Positions 15,393 through 24,082 of a stretch of DNA of 48,870 bases are shown here, in pieces (position 1 is the stretch's first letter; every line of letters starts with the position of its first letter). Under the pieces are notes generated by a model. That model worked only from the letters and a program-made list of their open reading frames with translations. It ran no database searches and was not told the origin of the DNA. Origin of the DNA: Alphaproteobacteria bacterium (GTDB lineage Bacteria; Pseudomonadota; Alphaproteobacteria; UBA9655); contig JAIEPE010000012.1 of assembly GCA_019749915.1 (NCBI GenBank), positions 1 to 48,870 on the forward strand, read 5' to 3'. Position numbers and translations under genes: made by a program.

Positions 15393-17422
15393 TGGCTAAG
15401 CTTTCAAACCATTTTATGAGGGAAGCCCTTTGGAATACTTTCAAACGGCTGGATCCCCGTTATCTTAAAAAACATCCGGTCATGTTCGTTGTTCTTTTAA
15501 GTGCAAGCCTTACAACACTCATCGTAGTACGTGACTTTTTTTACCCCCCACTTTTGCATGAACCCCTTTGGTTTACGACCTCTGTTTCTATGTGGCTTTG
15601 GTTTACCCTATTGTTTGCTAATGCTTCCGAAGCCTTTGCCGAAGGGAAAGGAAAGGCTCATGCTTCAAGCCTTAAAGCCCTTGCCCAAAAAATGACTGCC
15701 CGTCGTATAGTAAATAATGAGAAAGAGGAAATGATCTCCGCCAGCGATTTAAGGCGCGATGACGTCATCAAAGTTATCGCGGGGGAGTTTATTCCCTCTG
15801 ATGGAGAAATTATTGAAGGTATCGCTGCCATTGATGAATCCGCCATTACAGGAGAATCGGCACCCGTTATTCGGGAAAGTGATAGCGATAGATCCACAGT
15901 TACCGCAGGCACAAAACTAATCTCAAATCAGCTCCTCATCCGTATCATCTCCAATCCCGGAGAAAGTTTTTTGGATCAAATGATCAGTCTTGTTCAAGCC
16001 GCCAGGCGGCAAAAAACGCCTAATGAGATTGCGCTTCAGGTCCTTCTGGTCGGACTGACCATCATTTTTTTAATTGTGTGCACAACCCTCGTTCCCTTTG
16101 GATTTTATTTAAACTCTAAACTTTCCCTCACGGTTATTGTTTCTCTGCTCGTGTGCCTTATTCCTACCACCATTGGTGGACTTGTTTCCGCCATTGGTAT
16201 CTCGGGCATTGAACGAGCTTTACGCAAAAACATCCTCGCCATGAGTGGAAAGGCTGTTGAAACCGCAGGAGACATTGACGTTTTGCTCTTGGACAAAACA
16301 GGAACCATCACCCTTGGCAACCGGATGCCTGTTGAATTTATTCCATTTAAGGGGGTGGATATTAAGGAATTTGCCCGTACCATTGAGTTCTCTAGCTTAG
16401 CCGACCGCACCCCAGAGGGCCGCTCTATCCTTGAATTTATCGAAAAAAATTATGGTCGTTCTGTGAGTGAAAAAGATGCTGAGGCCCTGACCTTCATTCC
16501 CTTTAGCGCTGAAACCCGCTTGAGTGGCTGCGAAGGACCTTCTCTATCTGTACGCAAGGGAGCTTGCGACGCTATACAAAGCCTTGTTCTCGCCAAGAAA
16601 GGAACAATTCCCCCAGAATTTTTAACAGTTATGGAAAAAATCAGCCTTACAGGGGGAACGCCCCTTGCGGTCGCCATGAATGGAAAACTCCTTGGAATCA
16701 TTCATCTTAAAGATATTATCAAGCCAGGAATTCAAGAACGCTTTCAACGTCTCCGGAAAATGGGCATTCATACAGTTATGATTACGGGAGATAACCCTTT
16801 AACGGCAAGCACCATTGCTGAAGAAGTAGGGGTGGATAACTTTTTAGCAGAAGCCACACCAGAAAAAAAACTTAACTTTATTAAAGCACAGCAAGCCAAA
16901 GGCTACCTCGTTGCCATGACCGGCGATGGCACCAATGACGCTCCTGCTCTTGCTCAAGCTGATCTGGGGATTGCTATGAACTCCGGCACACAAGCAGCCA
17001 AGGAAGCAGCAAATATGGTTGATTTAGATAGCAACCCCACCAAAATTTTAGAGGTCATTGAAATCGGCAAACAACTTCTGATGACAAGAGGCTGTTTGAC
17101 AACTTTTTCAATTGCCAATGATGTGGCCAAATACTTCGCCATTATCCCAGCCATCTTCCTTCTCTCTATCCCTGAATTTGAAATCTTAAACATTATGAAC
17201 TTGTCTTCTCCCTATTCGGCCATTCTAGCAACGGTTATCTTTAATGCCCTGATCATAGTGGCACTAATTCCTTTGGCTTTTAGAGGTGTGAAATACCGGC
17301 CCCGAGGAGCAAAAAGTCTCTTGGCCCACTCTCTTTTTATTTATGGAGTGGGGGGAATTTTTAGCCCTTTTATTGGCATTAAACTCCTTGATATGCTCTT
17401 ACTCAATTTGGGGCTGATTTAA
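15392..17422 (+). CDS. kdpB: Potassium-transporting ATPase ATP-binding subunit B (KdpB)
   Basis: P-type ATPase subunit that powers potassium uptake by KdpFABC. 676 residues from an ATG overlapping the kdpA stop; GGGGAGG lies 8 bases upstream. The actuator TGES motif is at residues 153-156, the phosphorylated aspartate D301 is in DKTGTIT, and the hinge motif GDGTNDAPALAQAD is near residue 515. The Ser of the TGES motif, whose phosphorylation inhibits E. coli KdpB, is conserved. It is followed immediately by kdpC with no spacer. Confidence 0.97.
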   Translation: MAKLSNHFMREALWNTFKRLDPRYLKKHPVMFVVLLSASLTTLIVVRDFFYPPLLHEPLWFTTSVSMWLWFTLLFANASEAFAEGKGKAHASSLKALAQKMTARRIVNNEKEEMISASDLRRDDVIKVIAGEFIPSDGEIIEGIAAIDESAITGESAPVIRESDSDRSTVTAGTKLISNQLLIRIISNPGESFLDQMISLVQAARRQKTPNEIALQVLLVGLTIIFLIVCTTLVPFGFYLNSKLSLTVIVSLLVCLIPTTIGGLVSAIGISGIERALRKNILAMSGKAVETAGDIDVLLLDKTGTITLGNRMPVEFIPFKGVDIKEFARTIEFSSLADRTPEGRSILEFIEKNYGRSVSEKDAEALTFIPFSAETRLSGCEGPSLSVRKGACDAIQSLVLAKKGTIPPEFLTVMEKISLTGGTPLAVAMNGKLLGIIHLKDIIKPGIQERFQRLRKMGIHTVMITGDNPLTASTIAEEVGVDNFLAEATPEKKLNFIKAQQAKGYLVAMTGDGTNDAPALAQADLGIAMNSGTQAAKEAANMVDLDSNPTKILEVIEIGKQLLMTRGCLTTFSIANDVAKYFAIIPAIFLLSIPEFEILNIMNLSSPYSAILATVIFNALIIVALIPLAFRGVKYRPRGAKSLLAHSLFIYGVGGIFSPFIGIKLLDMLLLNLGLI

Positions 17423-17977
17423 ATGAAAAAAGACCTTCTCATTGCTTTCTCTGTTTCTCTCATCACCCTATTTTTTACGGGCGTGGTCTATCCCTTTCTT
17501 ATAACCCAAATCGGAGGCTCCTTGTTTCCTTATAAGACTTCTGGAAGCCTTATCAAAGATGAGCAGGGCGGAGTCATTGGCTCGGAGCTCCTCAGACAGA
17601 ATTTCAAAAATCCAGCCTACTTTTTTCCACGCCCTTCAGCAGAAGAGACTAATTTAGCTCCCACCTCAAAACTATTGATCACTCGCATTCAAGCGAGAAT
17701 TGCCGAGATTAAAAAGATCAATACAAACCCCATTCCCATCGATTTAGTTACAAGTTCTGCCAGCGGGCTTGATCCCCATATTTCTAAGGAAGCTGCGCTG
17801 TGGCAGGCTCCCCAGATTGCTCTTCACCGTAACGTAAATCTTAAACATATCACGGCCTTAATTGAACGCCTGAGGGAAAGCCCTCAATTTTATGTTTTAG
17901 GGGAAAGTCGCCTCAATGTTCTAAAGTTAAATTTAGCTCTAGATGTTTCTTTTGGTGTCCCTGTGGGGGGTTTATGA
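17423..17977 (+). CDS. kdpC: Potassium-transporting ATPase subunit C (KdpC)
   Basis: Single-span accessory subunit that anchors the complex and raises the ATP affinity of KdpB. 184 residues with one amino-terminal transmembrane helix (about 6-30) and a periplasmic domain carrying the family blocks NFKNPAYFFPRPSA and SASGLDPHIS. It begins directly after the kdpB stop, and its own stop overlaps the start of the kdpD-like gene by four bases. All four pump subunits are intact, so a working pump is likely. Confidence 0.95.
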   Translation: MKKDLLIAFSVSLITLFFTGVVYPFLITQIGGSLFPYKTSGSLIKDEQGGVIGSELLRQNFKNPAYFFPRPSAEETNLAPTSKLLITRIQARIAEIKKINTNPIPIDLVTSSASGLDPHISKEAALWQAPQIALHRNVNLKHITALIERLRESPQFYVLGESRLNVLKLNLALDVSFGVPVGGL

Positions 17978-19131
17978 AAAAAAATTTACAGCCCCCTCAA
18001 GATTTTCTAACTCTCCTTCAAAAAGCCAATCGCGGCCGATTAAAGGTCTATACAGGACCCGTTGCGGGTGTAGGCAAGACTTACCGCATGTTAGAAGAGG
18101 CTCATTCTTTGCAAGCTCAAGGCGCAGATGTTGTTTTGGCCTTCATTGAAACCCATGGACGGAAAAAACTTCAGGAACTCTTGAAAGGGCTCGAAGTCAT
18201 CCCGCGTAAAAAATACGAATACAAAGGCGTTACCGTTGAAGAAATGGATGTGGATGCAGTACTCAAGCGCAAACCCCAAATTGCTATTGTGGATGAAGCA
18301 GCTCATACGAATACCCCTCTTTGCCGAAATACAAAAAGATATCAGGATATTCTCGAACTTTTAAATGCAGGAATCAACGTCATCTGTGCCTTTAATATAC
18401 AACATTTAGAAAGCCTGAGTGATATCGTTAAAAAATTTACGAACGTTACGATTTATGAAACCATTCCTGACAGTTTTCTCAAACATGCTGATCAAGTCAT
18501 TAACGTTGACCTTGGCGTCGAGGATATTATTGATCGCCTTCAGTCAGGGCAAATTTATGGATCAGAAAAAATATCTCTTGCTCTTGAACATTTCTTTAAG
18601 CAAGAAAATCTTATCAAATTGAGAGAACTTGCTTTACGAGAAGTTGCTGAATCCATTGAACAAACGAACTATTTACCAAGAAATGTATCTCTGAAGGAGG
18701 CAATTTTTGCCAGCCACCAAATCATGGTCTGTTTTTTGCCGGAAAGATGGAGTCAGCGCACTCTCCTAAAGAAAGCCTCCCGTCTGGCAGGGCGCCTAAG
18801 CAAAGAATGGTTTGTCGTCTATACAGAAACGGAAGAAGATAGCCCCGAGAAAATTGATCTTGAAAAACAGCGCCATCTTTTTTCTGACATTCAGTTTGCA
18901 AAGGATTTAGGAGCTCATATTATTCATTTCAAGACGGAAAACCGCGTCAATGCTTGGCTCGAATTTGCTGAGAAAGAATCCATTACCCAACTTATTATTG
19001 GCCGCCCAAAGGAAAGTTGGTGGCGTGAAGCCCTTGGTTTAGATACCCTCAATTCTCTTCTCAAACAATCGAAAGATCTTGATATCTTTATTATGGGTTA
19101 CAATAAGAACGAAATTGAGAGCGACACTTGA
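17974..19131 (+). CDS. kdpD: Truncated KdpD: sensor and USP domains without kinase
   Basis: 385 residues matching only the cytoplasmic front half of KdpD. Walker A GPVAGVGKT is at 28-36, a Walker B-like VDEAAHTN is at 106-113, and NIQHLESL at 141-148 matches the KdpD family block. A universal-stress-protein-like domain covers about residues 245-375, where c-di-AMP binds in some KdpD proteins. The four transmembrane helices and the histidine kinase domain of full-length KdpD (about 890 residues in E. coli) are missing. The end overlaps the next gene, a separate membrane histidine kinase, by four bases. I recall similar short KdpD plus kinase pairs in Bacteroidetes. It probably modulates the neighbouring kinase. 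Confidence 0.9.
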   Translation: MKKNLQPPQDFLTLLQKANRGRLKVYTGPVAGVGKTYRMLEEAHSLQAQGADVVLAFIETHGRKKLQELLKGLEVIPRKKYEYKGVTVEEMDVDAVLKRKPQIAIVDEAAHTNTPLCRNTKRYQDILELLNAGINVICAFNIQHLESLSDIVKKFTNVTIYETIPDSFLKHADQVINVDLGVEDIIDRLQSGQIYGSEKISLALEHFFKQENLIKLRELALREVAESIEQTNYLPRNVSLKEAIFASHQIMVCFLPERWSQRTLLKKASRLAGRLSKEWFVVYTETEEDSPEKIDLEKQRHLFSDIQFAKDLGAHIIHFKTENRVNAWLEFAEKESITQLIIGRPKESWWREALGLDTLNSLLKQSKDLDIFIMGYNKNEIESDT

Positions 19132-20948
19132 TGAAAATAAGAACACAACTCTTTTTCGCCCAACTTCCCACCCTTTTAATCATAGGATTCATCACCTGGT
19201 TTTTCATTTTTTTCATGTTAGCCTTAAGAGATAAGGCTGATATTATTCTCGTTCAAAACTTTAAAACCATCTCCTCTATGAATGATATTCATAAATACCT
19301 TGAAGAACTCAATGAACTTTATATCAAAAATCCCCAATTTATTTCAAAGGAACCAAAGAAATTTAATAGTCTAAAGTCAAAGATTGACCAACAACTTTTT
19401 ATTCAGGACAAAAATATAAAAAATGATGAGGAAAAGAAGCTAACAAAAAAGTTAGAAGAAAGTTGGAAAATATACCAAATTCAGGTTTCATCTCCTTCTA
19501 ATAACTTACTTTCAGGTGAACAGAAAAAATACCAAGAGGTCAAAGAGACCATCGATGCCATCAACACCTTAAACCTAGAGGGTCTAAGCCAAACAAAAGA
19601 AAACTTTACTTTATTTATCTCTTATTTTGTTATCTTTATCCTGGGCGCGGCCACCGTTAGCTTACTATTTGGACTTTATCTTTCCTGGTTTTTCTCAGGT
19701 TTATTTTTAAAACCTCTCTCGACCATGAGAGATACAATGCGTCAAATGGGGACAGAAGAAAAAACAATCTTTTTAAATCTAAAAGGCTCGGAAGAAATTG
19801 AAAAACTCTCTAATGAATTTAACCTTATGTCAATTCGACTCCAGGGCTTTCAGAAAGATTCTTTGCAAAAAGCGATTGAAAGCTATGAAACTATAAAAGA
19901 TGCCCTTGATTCTTGGCCGGAACCTATCCTCATTTTAAATCAAATTTCCAATTTTACCTGTATCAACAAAGCTGCTCATAAAATTCTGAAACTTTCCCAA
20001 GATCATAACAAGATTCCTTCTCTCTTCCACGTTAAAGCAGATTGGAAAACACCTCTCCTTAATATCTGCAATACGGTTCTTACAACCAAGGATCGGTATC
20101 ATCCTGATAAAGAAAAGGATGTGCTCTCCCTTATCGTTGAAAATAAGAAAGCTTTTTATCTTCCCTGGGCTTTCCCCATCAAAAAATCCGGTGCTGATTA
20201 TCCAAGTTCTTTGGAAGGAGTCTTCATTATCTTGCAAGATCTTCTCCACAAACCCCTCTCTTCAGCAACCAAGGTTGATGCCTATGAAAGGATTGCCCAC
20301 AACTTTCAAACACCTCTCAATGACGTGCGCATGGCGATTCATCTTTGCTCTGAAGGAACGGTAGGTCCTTTAACAGATAAGCAACAAGAAATTCTCATTT
20401 CTGCCCGAGAAAAATGCGATCAGCTTGCAAAGCTCACTCAAAGTTTACTTAGCCTTTCTACTCATGTGAAAAAAGAACTCCCTTCTGTTCAGAACGTGGA
20501 TTTAAGTTCACTCCTTTCAAGTCTTGTTAAAAGTGCAAAACTTGAAGCAGATAAAAAAAATACCTCAATCCTTTTTGAAACTCCACCATACCTCGCCCCC
20601 TTAAAGGTCAATAAAGAAGAGGTAGAAACGATCCTTAGAAATCTTCTTCAGAATGCTGTTTACTATGCCACCCCAGGTTCGGAAATAAAAGTTCTACTTC
20701 AAGAAATCGAGAATAAATCTATTGAATTTAGCGTTACCAACCACGGACCTCTCATTCCTCCTGAATACCGTAAAGATATCTTTAAAAAGAATTTTAAAGT
20801 CCCTGGACAATCCAAGAAACGAGCTGGCTTGGGTCTATACATTGCTAAAAAGAGTGTGCAGGGGATGAAGGGGAGAATTGGCTTTCGAAATGCAGGAAAG
20901 AATGGTACAGTTTTTTGGGTGAAGTTTCCTCTTTCTCCCACAACTTAA
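19128..20948 (+). CDS. Membrane sensor histidine kinase, partner of the short KdpD
   Basis: 606 residues. A first membrane helix (about 11-33), a periplasmic helical segment (34-160) and a second helix (162-190) are followed by a HAMP-like linker (190-245), a PAS-like domain (250-375), a dimerisation/phosphoacceptor domain with H391 in AHNFQTPL, and an ATPase domain with the N box near N509 and GLGLYIAK at 567-574. The acidic residue normally next to the histidine is Asn here, and the usual DxGxG box reads NHGPL, so activity may be altered. It ends the kdp operon and overlaps kdpD by four bases. No response regulator is encoded nearby; the target regulator is unknown. Confidence 0.88.
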   Translation: MMKIRTQLFFAQLPTLLIIGFITWFFIFFMLALRDKADIILVQNFKTISSMNDIHKYLEELNELYIKNPQFISKEPKKFNSLKSKIDQQLFIQDKNIKNDEEKKLTKKLEESWKIYQIQVSSPSNNLLSGEQKKYQEVKETIDAINTLNLEGLSQTKENFTLFISYFVIFILGAATVSLLFGLYLSWFFSGLFLKPLSTMRDTMRQMGTEEKTIFLNLKGSEEIEKLSNEFNLMSIRLQGFQKDSLQKAIESYETIKDALDSWPEPILILNQISNFTCINKAAHKILKLSQDHNKIPSLFHVKADWKTPLLNICNTVLTTKDRYHPDKEKDVLSLIVENKKAFYLPWAFPIKKSGADYPSSLEGVFIILQDLLHKPLSSATKVDAYERIAHNFQTPLNDVRMAIHLCSEGTVGPLTDKQQEILISAREKCDQLAKLTQSLLSLSTHVKKELPSVQNVDLSSLLSSLVKSAKLEADKKNTSILFETPPYLAPLKVNKEEVETILRNLLQNAVYYATPGSEIKVLLQEIENKSIEFSVTNHGPLIPPEYRKDIFKKNFKVPGQSKKRAGLGLYIAKKSVQGMKGRIGFRNAGKNGTVFWVKFPLSPTT

Positions 20949-20979
20949 GAAATAATATCAAAAAAAAGGGAGTTCTATC

Positions 20980-21330
20980 ATGATTTATAAAAATTGTATT
21001 GATGCTTGCTTTGATTGTGTTAAAGCCTGCGACCGTTGTTCTTGCGAAGGATGTGAGACCTCAAAAGAGTGCCTACCACTTCAGGAGTGTTGCATTTTAA
21101 GTGCAGAAGTTTGCAATCTTGTAGGACGCCTTACAGCGCGGGGAATTTGTTGTGCTGAACTTTACGATATATGTGCAAAAATCTGCGACGATTGCGCCAA
21201 AGAGTGCTCAAAAGTAGATAACGAGTATTCAAAGACCTGCGCTGAAGCTTGTAAAAAATGTGCAGAAACTTGCCGTACTTGCAGCGCAGATTGCGCTAAA
21301 TGTGCAACAAAAAAAACAGCCTGCCATTAA
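20980..21330 (+). CDS. Cys-rich four-helix-bundle copper-binding protein
   Basis: 116 residues with 25 cysteines arranged as CxxxC and CxxC pairs along amphipathic helices, the pattern of Csp-type copper storage proteins, whose four-helix bundle is lined with thiolates that hold Cu(I). No signal peptide is seen, suggesting a cytosolic form. AGGGAG is 8 bases or so before the ATG. It follows the histidine kinase by 31 bases and could ride on the kdp transcript. A perfect 12-bp hairpin follows it. Together with the CopA ATPase at 38991 it suggests copper exposure, for example inside a host phagosome. Confidence 0.88.
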   Translation: MIYKNCIDACFDCVKACDRCSCEGCETSKECLPLQECCILSAEVCNLVGRLTARGICCAELYDICAKICDDCAKECSKVDNEYSKTCAEACKKCAETCRTCSADCAKCATKKTACH

Positions 21331-21340
21331 ACCAATAAAT

Positions 21341-21369
21341 AACGTCCCATGGCTCATCCATGGGACGTT
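21341..21369 (+). terminator. Perfect 12-bp hairpin ending the kdp-csp transcript
   Basis: AACGTCCCATGG (21341-21352) pairs fully with CCATGGGACGTT (21358-21369) around a 5-base loop. No T run follows on either side, so it may be a Rho-dependent end, an RNA-stabilising 3' hairpin or a protein-binding palindrome. Confidence 0.6.
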
Positions 21370-21414
21370 AATAAGTTTCCTCAAACTGAGTTCAAATGTT
21401 ACCTAATTAACATC

Positions 21415-21695
21415 TTATTTAGCTTGAGCTTTATTTTCTAGCTGGCTTAATCTGCGCTCTGCCTCTTCATGACTCATAGTACCGTTCATCATAGCATCTA
21501 AAATCGCAGAGCTCTCATTTATTAATCGATCGTTTTCAGCAGCATCCTCATCATATCGTTTTGAGCATCTTCCATCCTTCTTTTACTTTCTTGACGCAGT
21601 TGCTCTTGCACTGCTGAAATCTCTTGCCCCTTTTCTAAGGTAGCTTGGCGTTGCTTCAGTAAAGCCTGTAGATCTTCCTCCTGATCTGGATTCAT
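21415..21695 (-). pseudogene. Small frameshifted helical protein gene
   Basis: From an ATG at 21695 a 57-residue frame (MNPDQEEDLQALLKQRQ...) runs to a TAA at 21522-21524. The next frame, overlapping near 21545, continues as a similar charged helical sequence (ENDRLINESSAIL, SHEEAERRLSQLENK) to a TAA at 21415-21417. One frameshift would join them into about 90 residues. Upstream in the same frame a hydrophobic CCFSSATYA string resembles the end of a signal peptide, but a stop interrupts it. This is best read as a decayed small periplasmic coiled-coil protein; no family is recognised. Confidence 0.5.
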
Positions 21696-21810
21696 TGCGT
21701 AGGTTGCACTTGAAAAACAGCATATAATTTAATGGCTGGTAAGATATTAAACTAATTTTTGATTTTTTCTCCTAGATACCCTATATACATAATTAACAAA
21801 CACATCAACT

Positions 21811-22365
21811 TTGAGAGATTTTTTGCAAGAATTTATTGAAACCTGGGGCTATTTTGCCGTCTTTCTGGGCTCCCTTGTGGAAGGAGAATCGGTGATTTTT
21901 GCTGCCGGTTTTCTCGCACACGAAGGGTACCTCTCACTGCCAAAGATCATTCTTGTCTCCTTTACGGGAACTTTGATTGCCGACCAAGTCCTTTATCAAA
22001 TTGGGCGCTATTACGGAGGCCACCTTCTCGATCGCTTTCCCTCTCTCAAACCTAAGGCGGATCGTGTTTTTTATCTTTTAAAACGTTATGACACTCTTTT
22101 TATTCTTACCTTTCGGTTTATCTATGGCATCCGCACCTTAAGTCCTCTGATTATTGGCGCCAGCGGCGTGGGCATTAAACGTTATAGCTTTTTGAATTTT
22201 GTTGCAGCCCTCATTTGGTCGGTGGGAAGCTGTGTTGCTGCCTATTATTTAGCCCATCTTATTATGGAGCATCTTCATTTTTTTTCTAAAGTTGTTTTAG
22301 GAGTCGTCTTTGTTTCCCTAGTTATCGGCTACGGAGTTTACAAATGGCGCACCAGAAACGCGTAA
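21811..22365 (+). CDS. DedA-family (VTT/SNARE-associated) membrane protein
   Basis: 184 residues with about five hydrophobic segments, the usual DedA size. The ETWGYFAVFLGSLVEGESV opening, the GTLIADQVLYQIGRYYG block, and RFIYGIRTLSPLIIGASG followed by G...Y-F-N are characteristic. DedA proteins are inner-membrane flippases, some recycling undecaprenyl phosphate or phosphatidylethanolamine. The TTG start has no clear ribosome binding site; the next in-frame TTG at 21823 is an alternative. It lies 22 bases before gpt on the same strand and is probably co-transcribed with it. Confidence 0.88.
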   Translation: MRDFLQEFIETWGYFAVFLGSLVEGESVIFAAGFLAHEGYLSLPKIILVSFTGTLIADQVLYQIGRYYGGHLLDRFPSLKPKADRVFYLLKRYDTLFILTFRFIYGIRTLSPLIIGASGVGIKRYSFLNFVAALIWSVGSCVAAYYLAHLIMEHLHFFSKVVLGVVFVSLVIGYGVYKWRTRNA

Positions 22366-22387
22366 CCCTCAACATGGAGTCATTATA

Positions 22388-22831
22388 ATGTCCCGTCGTT
22401 ATCCTGTTAATTGGCAAGAATTCTACCTCAATGCTCAAGCCCTAGCGTGGCGTCTGAATGAGGGAAAAACCTGGAAGGGGATGATTGCTATCACCCGTGG
22501 TGGATTGGTTCCTGCCGCCATCGTTGCACGTGAGTTAGGCATTCGTAAAATCGACACGGTCAGCATCATCAGCTATGATGACAACGACAAGCAAATTGAG
22601 CCCTCTATCATTAAAACCTGTGAGGTGGACAACCACGGTAAGGACTGGCTTGTCATCGATGATTTGGTGGATACAGGCGCAACGGCAAAGGTCGTCCGAG
22701 ATATGCTCCCCAAAGCTCACATAGCCGCTATCTATGCTAAACCTTCCGGAAAAGATATGGTGGATACCTTCATGACGGAAGTCAGTCAAGACACTTGGAT
22801 CGTCTTTCCTTGGGAAGAAGAGATCGGCTAA
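22388..22831 (+). CDS. gpt: Xanthine/guanine phosphoribosyltransferase
   Basis: Purine salvage enzyme that joins xanthine or guanine to PRPP. 147 residues, close to the 152 of E. coli Gpt. The PRPP-binding loop VIDDLVDTGAT is at residues 89-99, the amino-terminal AITRGGLVPA block at 34-43, and the carboxy-terminal IVFPWE is the substrate-contacting tail typical of Gpt. ATGGAGTC precedes the ATG. Salvage enzymes suit an intracellular lifestyle with access to host purines, though that is inference. Confidence 0.93.
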   Translation: MSRRYPVNWQEFYLNAQALAWRLNEGKTWKGMIAITRGGLVPAAIVARELGIRKIDTVSIISYDDNDKQIEPSIIKTCEVDNHGKDWLVIDDLVDTGATAKVVRDMLPKAHIAAIYAKPSGKDMVDTFMTEVSQDTWIVFPWEEEIG

Positions 22832-22989
22832 TCCAGAGACCTAATTTTTTGTCTTGTTTGCTCATATACACTAGGTTGAGAAGAATTTTCAGCTTTCTAT
22901 AGAATTTCTTTAATTTTTTTTTAATTTTCTTTAGTTTATCTTCTAAATATGCCACAAGGTATAAAATCTAAAAAGGAGGGCCATCCCCT

Positions 22990-24072
22990 ATGATCAGAGC
23001 TCTTTTAATTTTCATACTCTTTTCACTCGCAATCCCCCTTCAAGCTACCTCACAAAAGACCGTAAACCTTTATGGATGGGCCTATGTTTTTCCACCTGAG
23101 ATGCTGACTCAATTTCAAAAAGAAACAGGGATTAAGGTTAATCTTGATGTCTATGATACTCCCGAAATCATGGAGACAAAGTTATTCACAGGTAACTCAG
23201 GCTATGATGTCGTCATGGTGACTGTCTGGCCCTATCTGCCACGCCAGCTTGAAGCCAAAATTTATCAACCTCTTCAAACTTCCCTCATTCCTAACAAAAA
23301 AGAGGTTGATCCCCTTCTTTTAAAGAAAATGGAAAAGGCTGACCCTCAAAACGTCTTTGCTCTCCCCTTTATCTGGGGTACTAATGGATTTGCTTATAAT
23401 GTGAAAATGATTGAAAAACGTGATCCTAAGGCTCCTGTCAACAGTCTTGCCATGCTCTTTGACCCCCAAGTAGTCGCAAAATTTGCCGATTGTGGGGTGA
23501 TGCTTATTGACTCTCCCATTGATGTATTTCCACCAGCTCTTGCCTATTTGAAGAAAGATCCAAATTCGGAAGGCCCCGAAGATCTTAAAGATGCAACGAA
23601 GCTCCTCGCACAAATTCGTCCTTATGTTAAAAAATTCAAAGCTAACCCGGCCACAGAAAATCTGACCTCAGAAAATTATTGCCTTGTTCAAGGATTTTCC
23701 TCTGAACTTACGTTGGCTCAGAAGTTGGGAAAAAAGATGGGCCTTGATATTCGTTATGTCATCCCAGAAGAAGGTGGAAGTCTTTGGGTGGATGCTCTCG
23801 CCATTCCAAAGGATGCTCCCCATCCTCAAGAAGCCAATATGCTTATCAACTTCCTTTTACGCCCTGATGTTATTGCTCAAGTGACTAATGAAATGACCAC
23901 TGCCAACAGCGTCCCTTCTTCCTCAAAATTCATTGAAAAAGATATCCGTGAGAATCAGCTTATCTTTCCTTCCAAAAAGACCTTAGAAAAGTTATACATA
24001 GATAAGGTTCACTCTCCTCACTATGAGCGCTTACGTCTCAGAGAATGGACACGCGTCAAAATCGGACGGTAG
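22990..24072 (+). CDS. potF: Polyamine ABC transporter substrate-binding protein
   Basis: Periplasmic receptor that delivers putrescine or spermidine to the membrane permeases. 360 residues: a signal peptide at 1-20, then the PotD/PotF-like fold with NLYGWAYVFPPEML at the front, GYDVVMVTVWPYLPR near 75, and the hinge motif LPFIWGTNGFAYN near 120. AAAAGGAGGG lies 10 bases before the ATG. It is first in a complete four-gene importer operon. Putrescine versus spermidine preference cannot be told from the sequence; potD is an alternative name. Confidence 0.88.
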   Translation: MIRALLIFILFSLAIPLQATSQKTVNLYGWAYVFPPEMLTQFQKETGIKVNLDVYDTPEIMETKLFTGNSGYDVVMVTVWPYLPRQLEAKIYQPLQTSLIPNKKEVDPLLLKKMEKADPQNVFALPFIWGTNGFAYNVKMIEKRDPKAPVNSLAMLFDPQVVAKFADCGVMLIDSPIDVFPPALAYLKKDPNSEGPEDLKDATKLLAQIRPYVKKFKANPATENLTSENYCLVQGFSSELTLAQKLGKKMGLDIRYVIPEEGGSLWVDALAIPKDAPHPQEANMLINFLLRPDVIAQVTNEMTTANSVPSSSKFIEKDIRENQLIFPSKKTLEKLYIDKVHSPHYERLRLREWTRVKIGR

Positions 24073-24082
24073 GGATAAATGA

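Noticed and set aside
17974-20948. The split of kdpD as a simple frameshift of a full-length gene
   Set aside because: The second gene has its own membrane helices, periplasmic region, HAMP and PAS-like parts unlike the KdpD rear half, so it is a distinct gene rather than a broken continuation.
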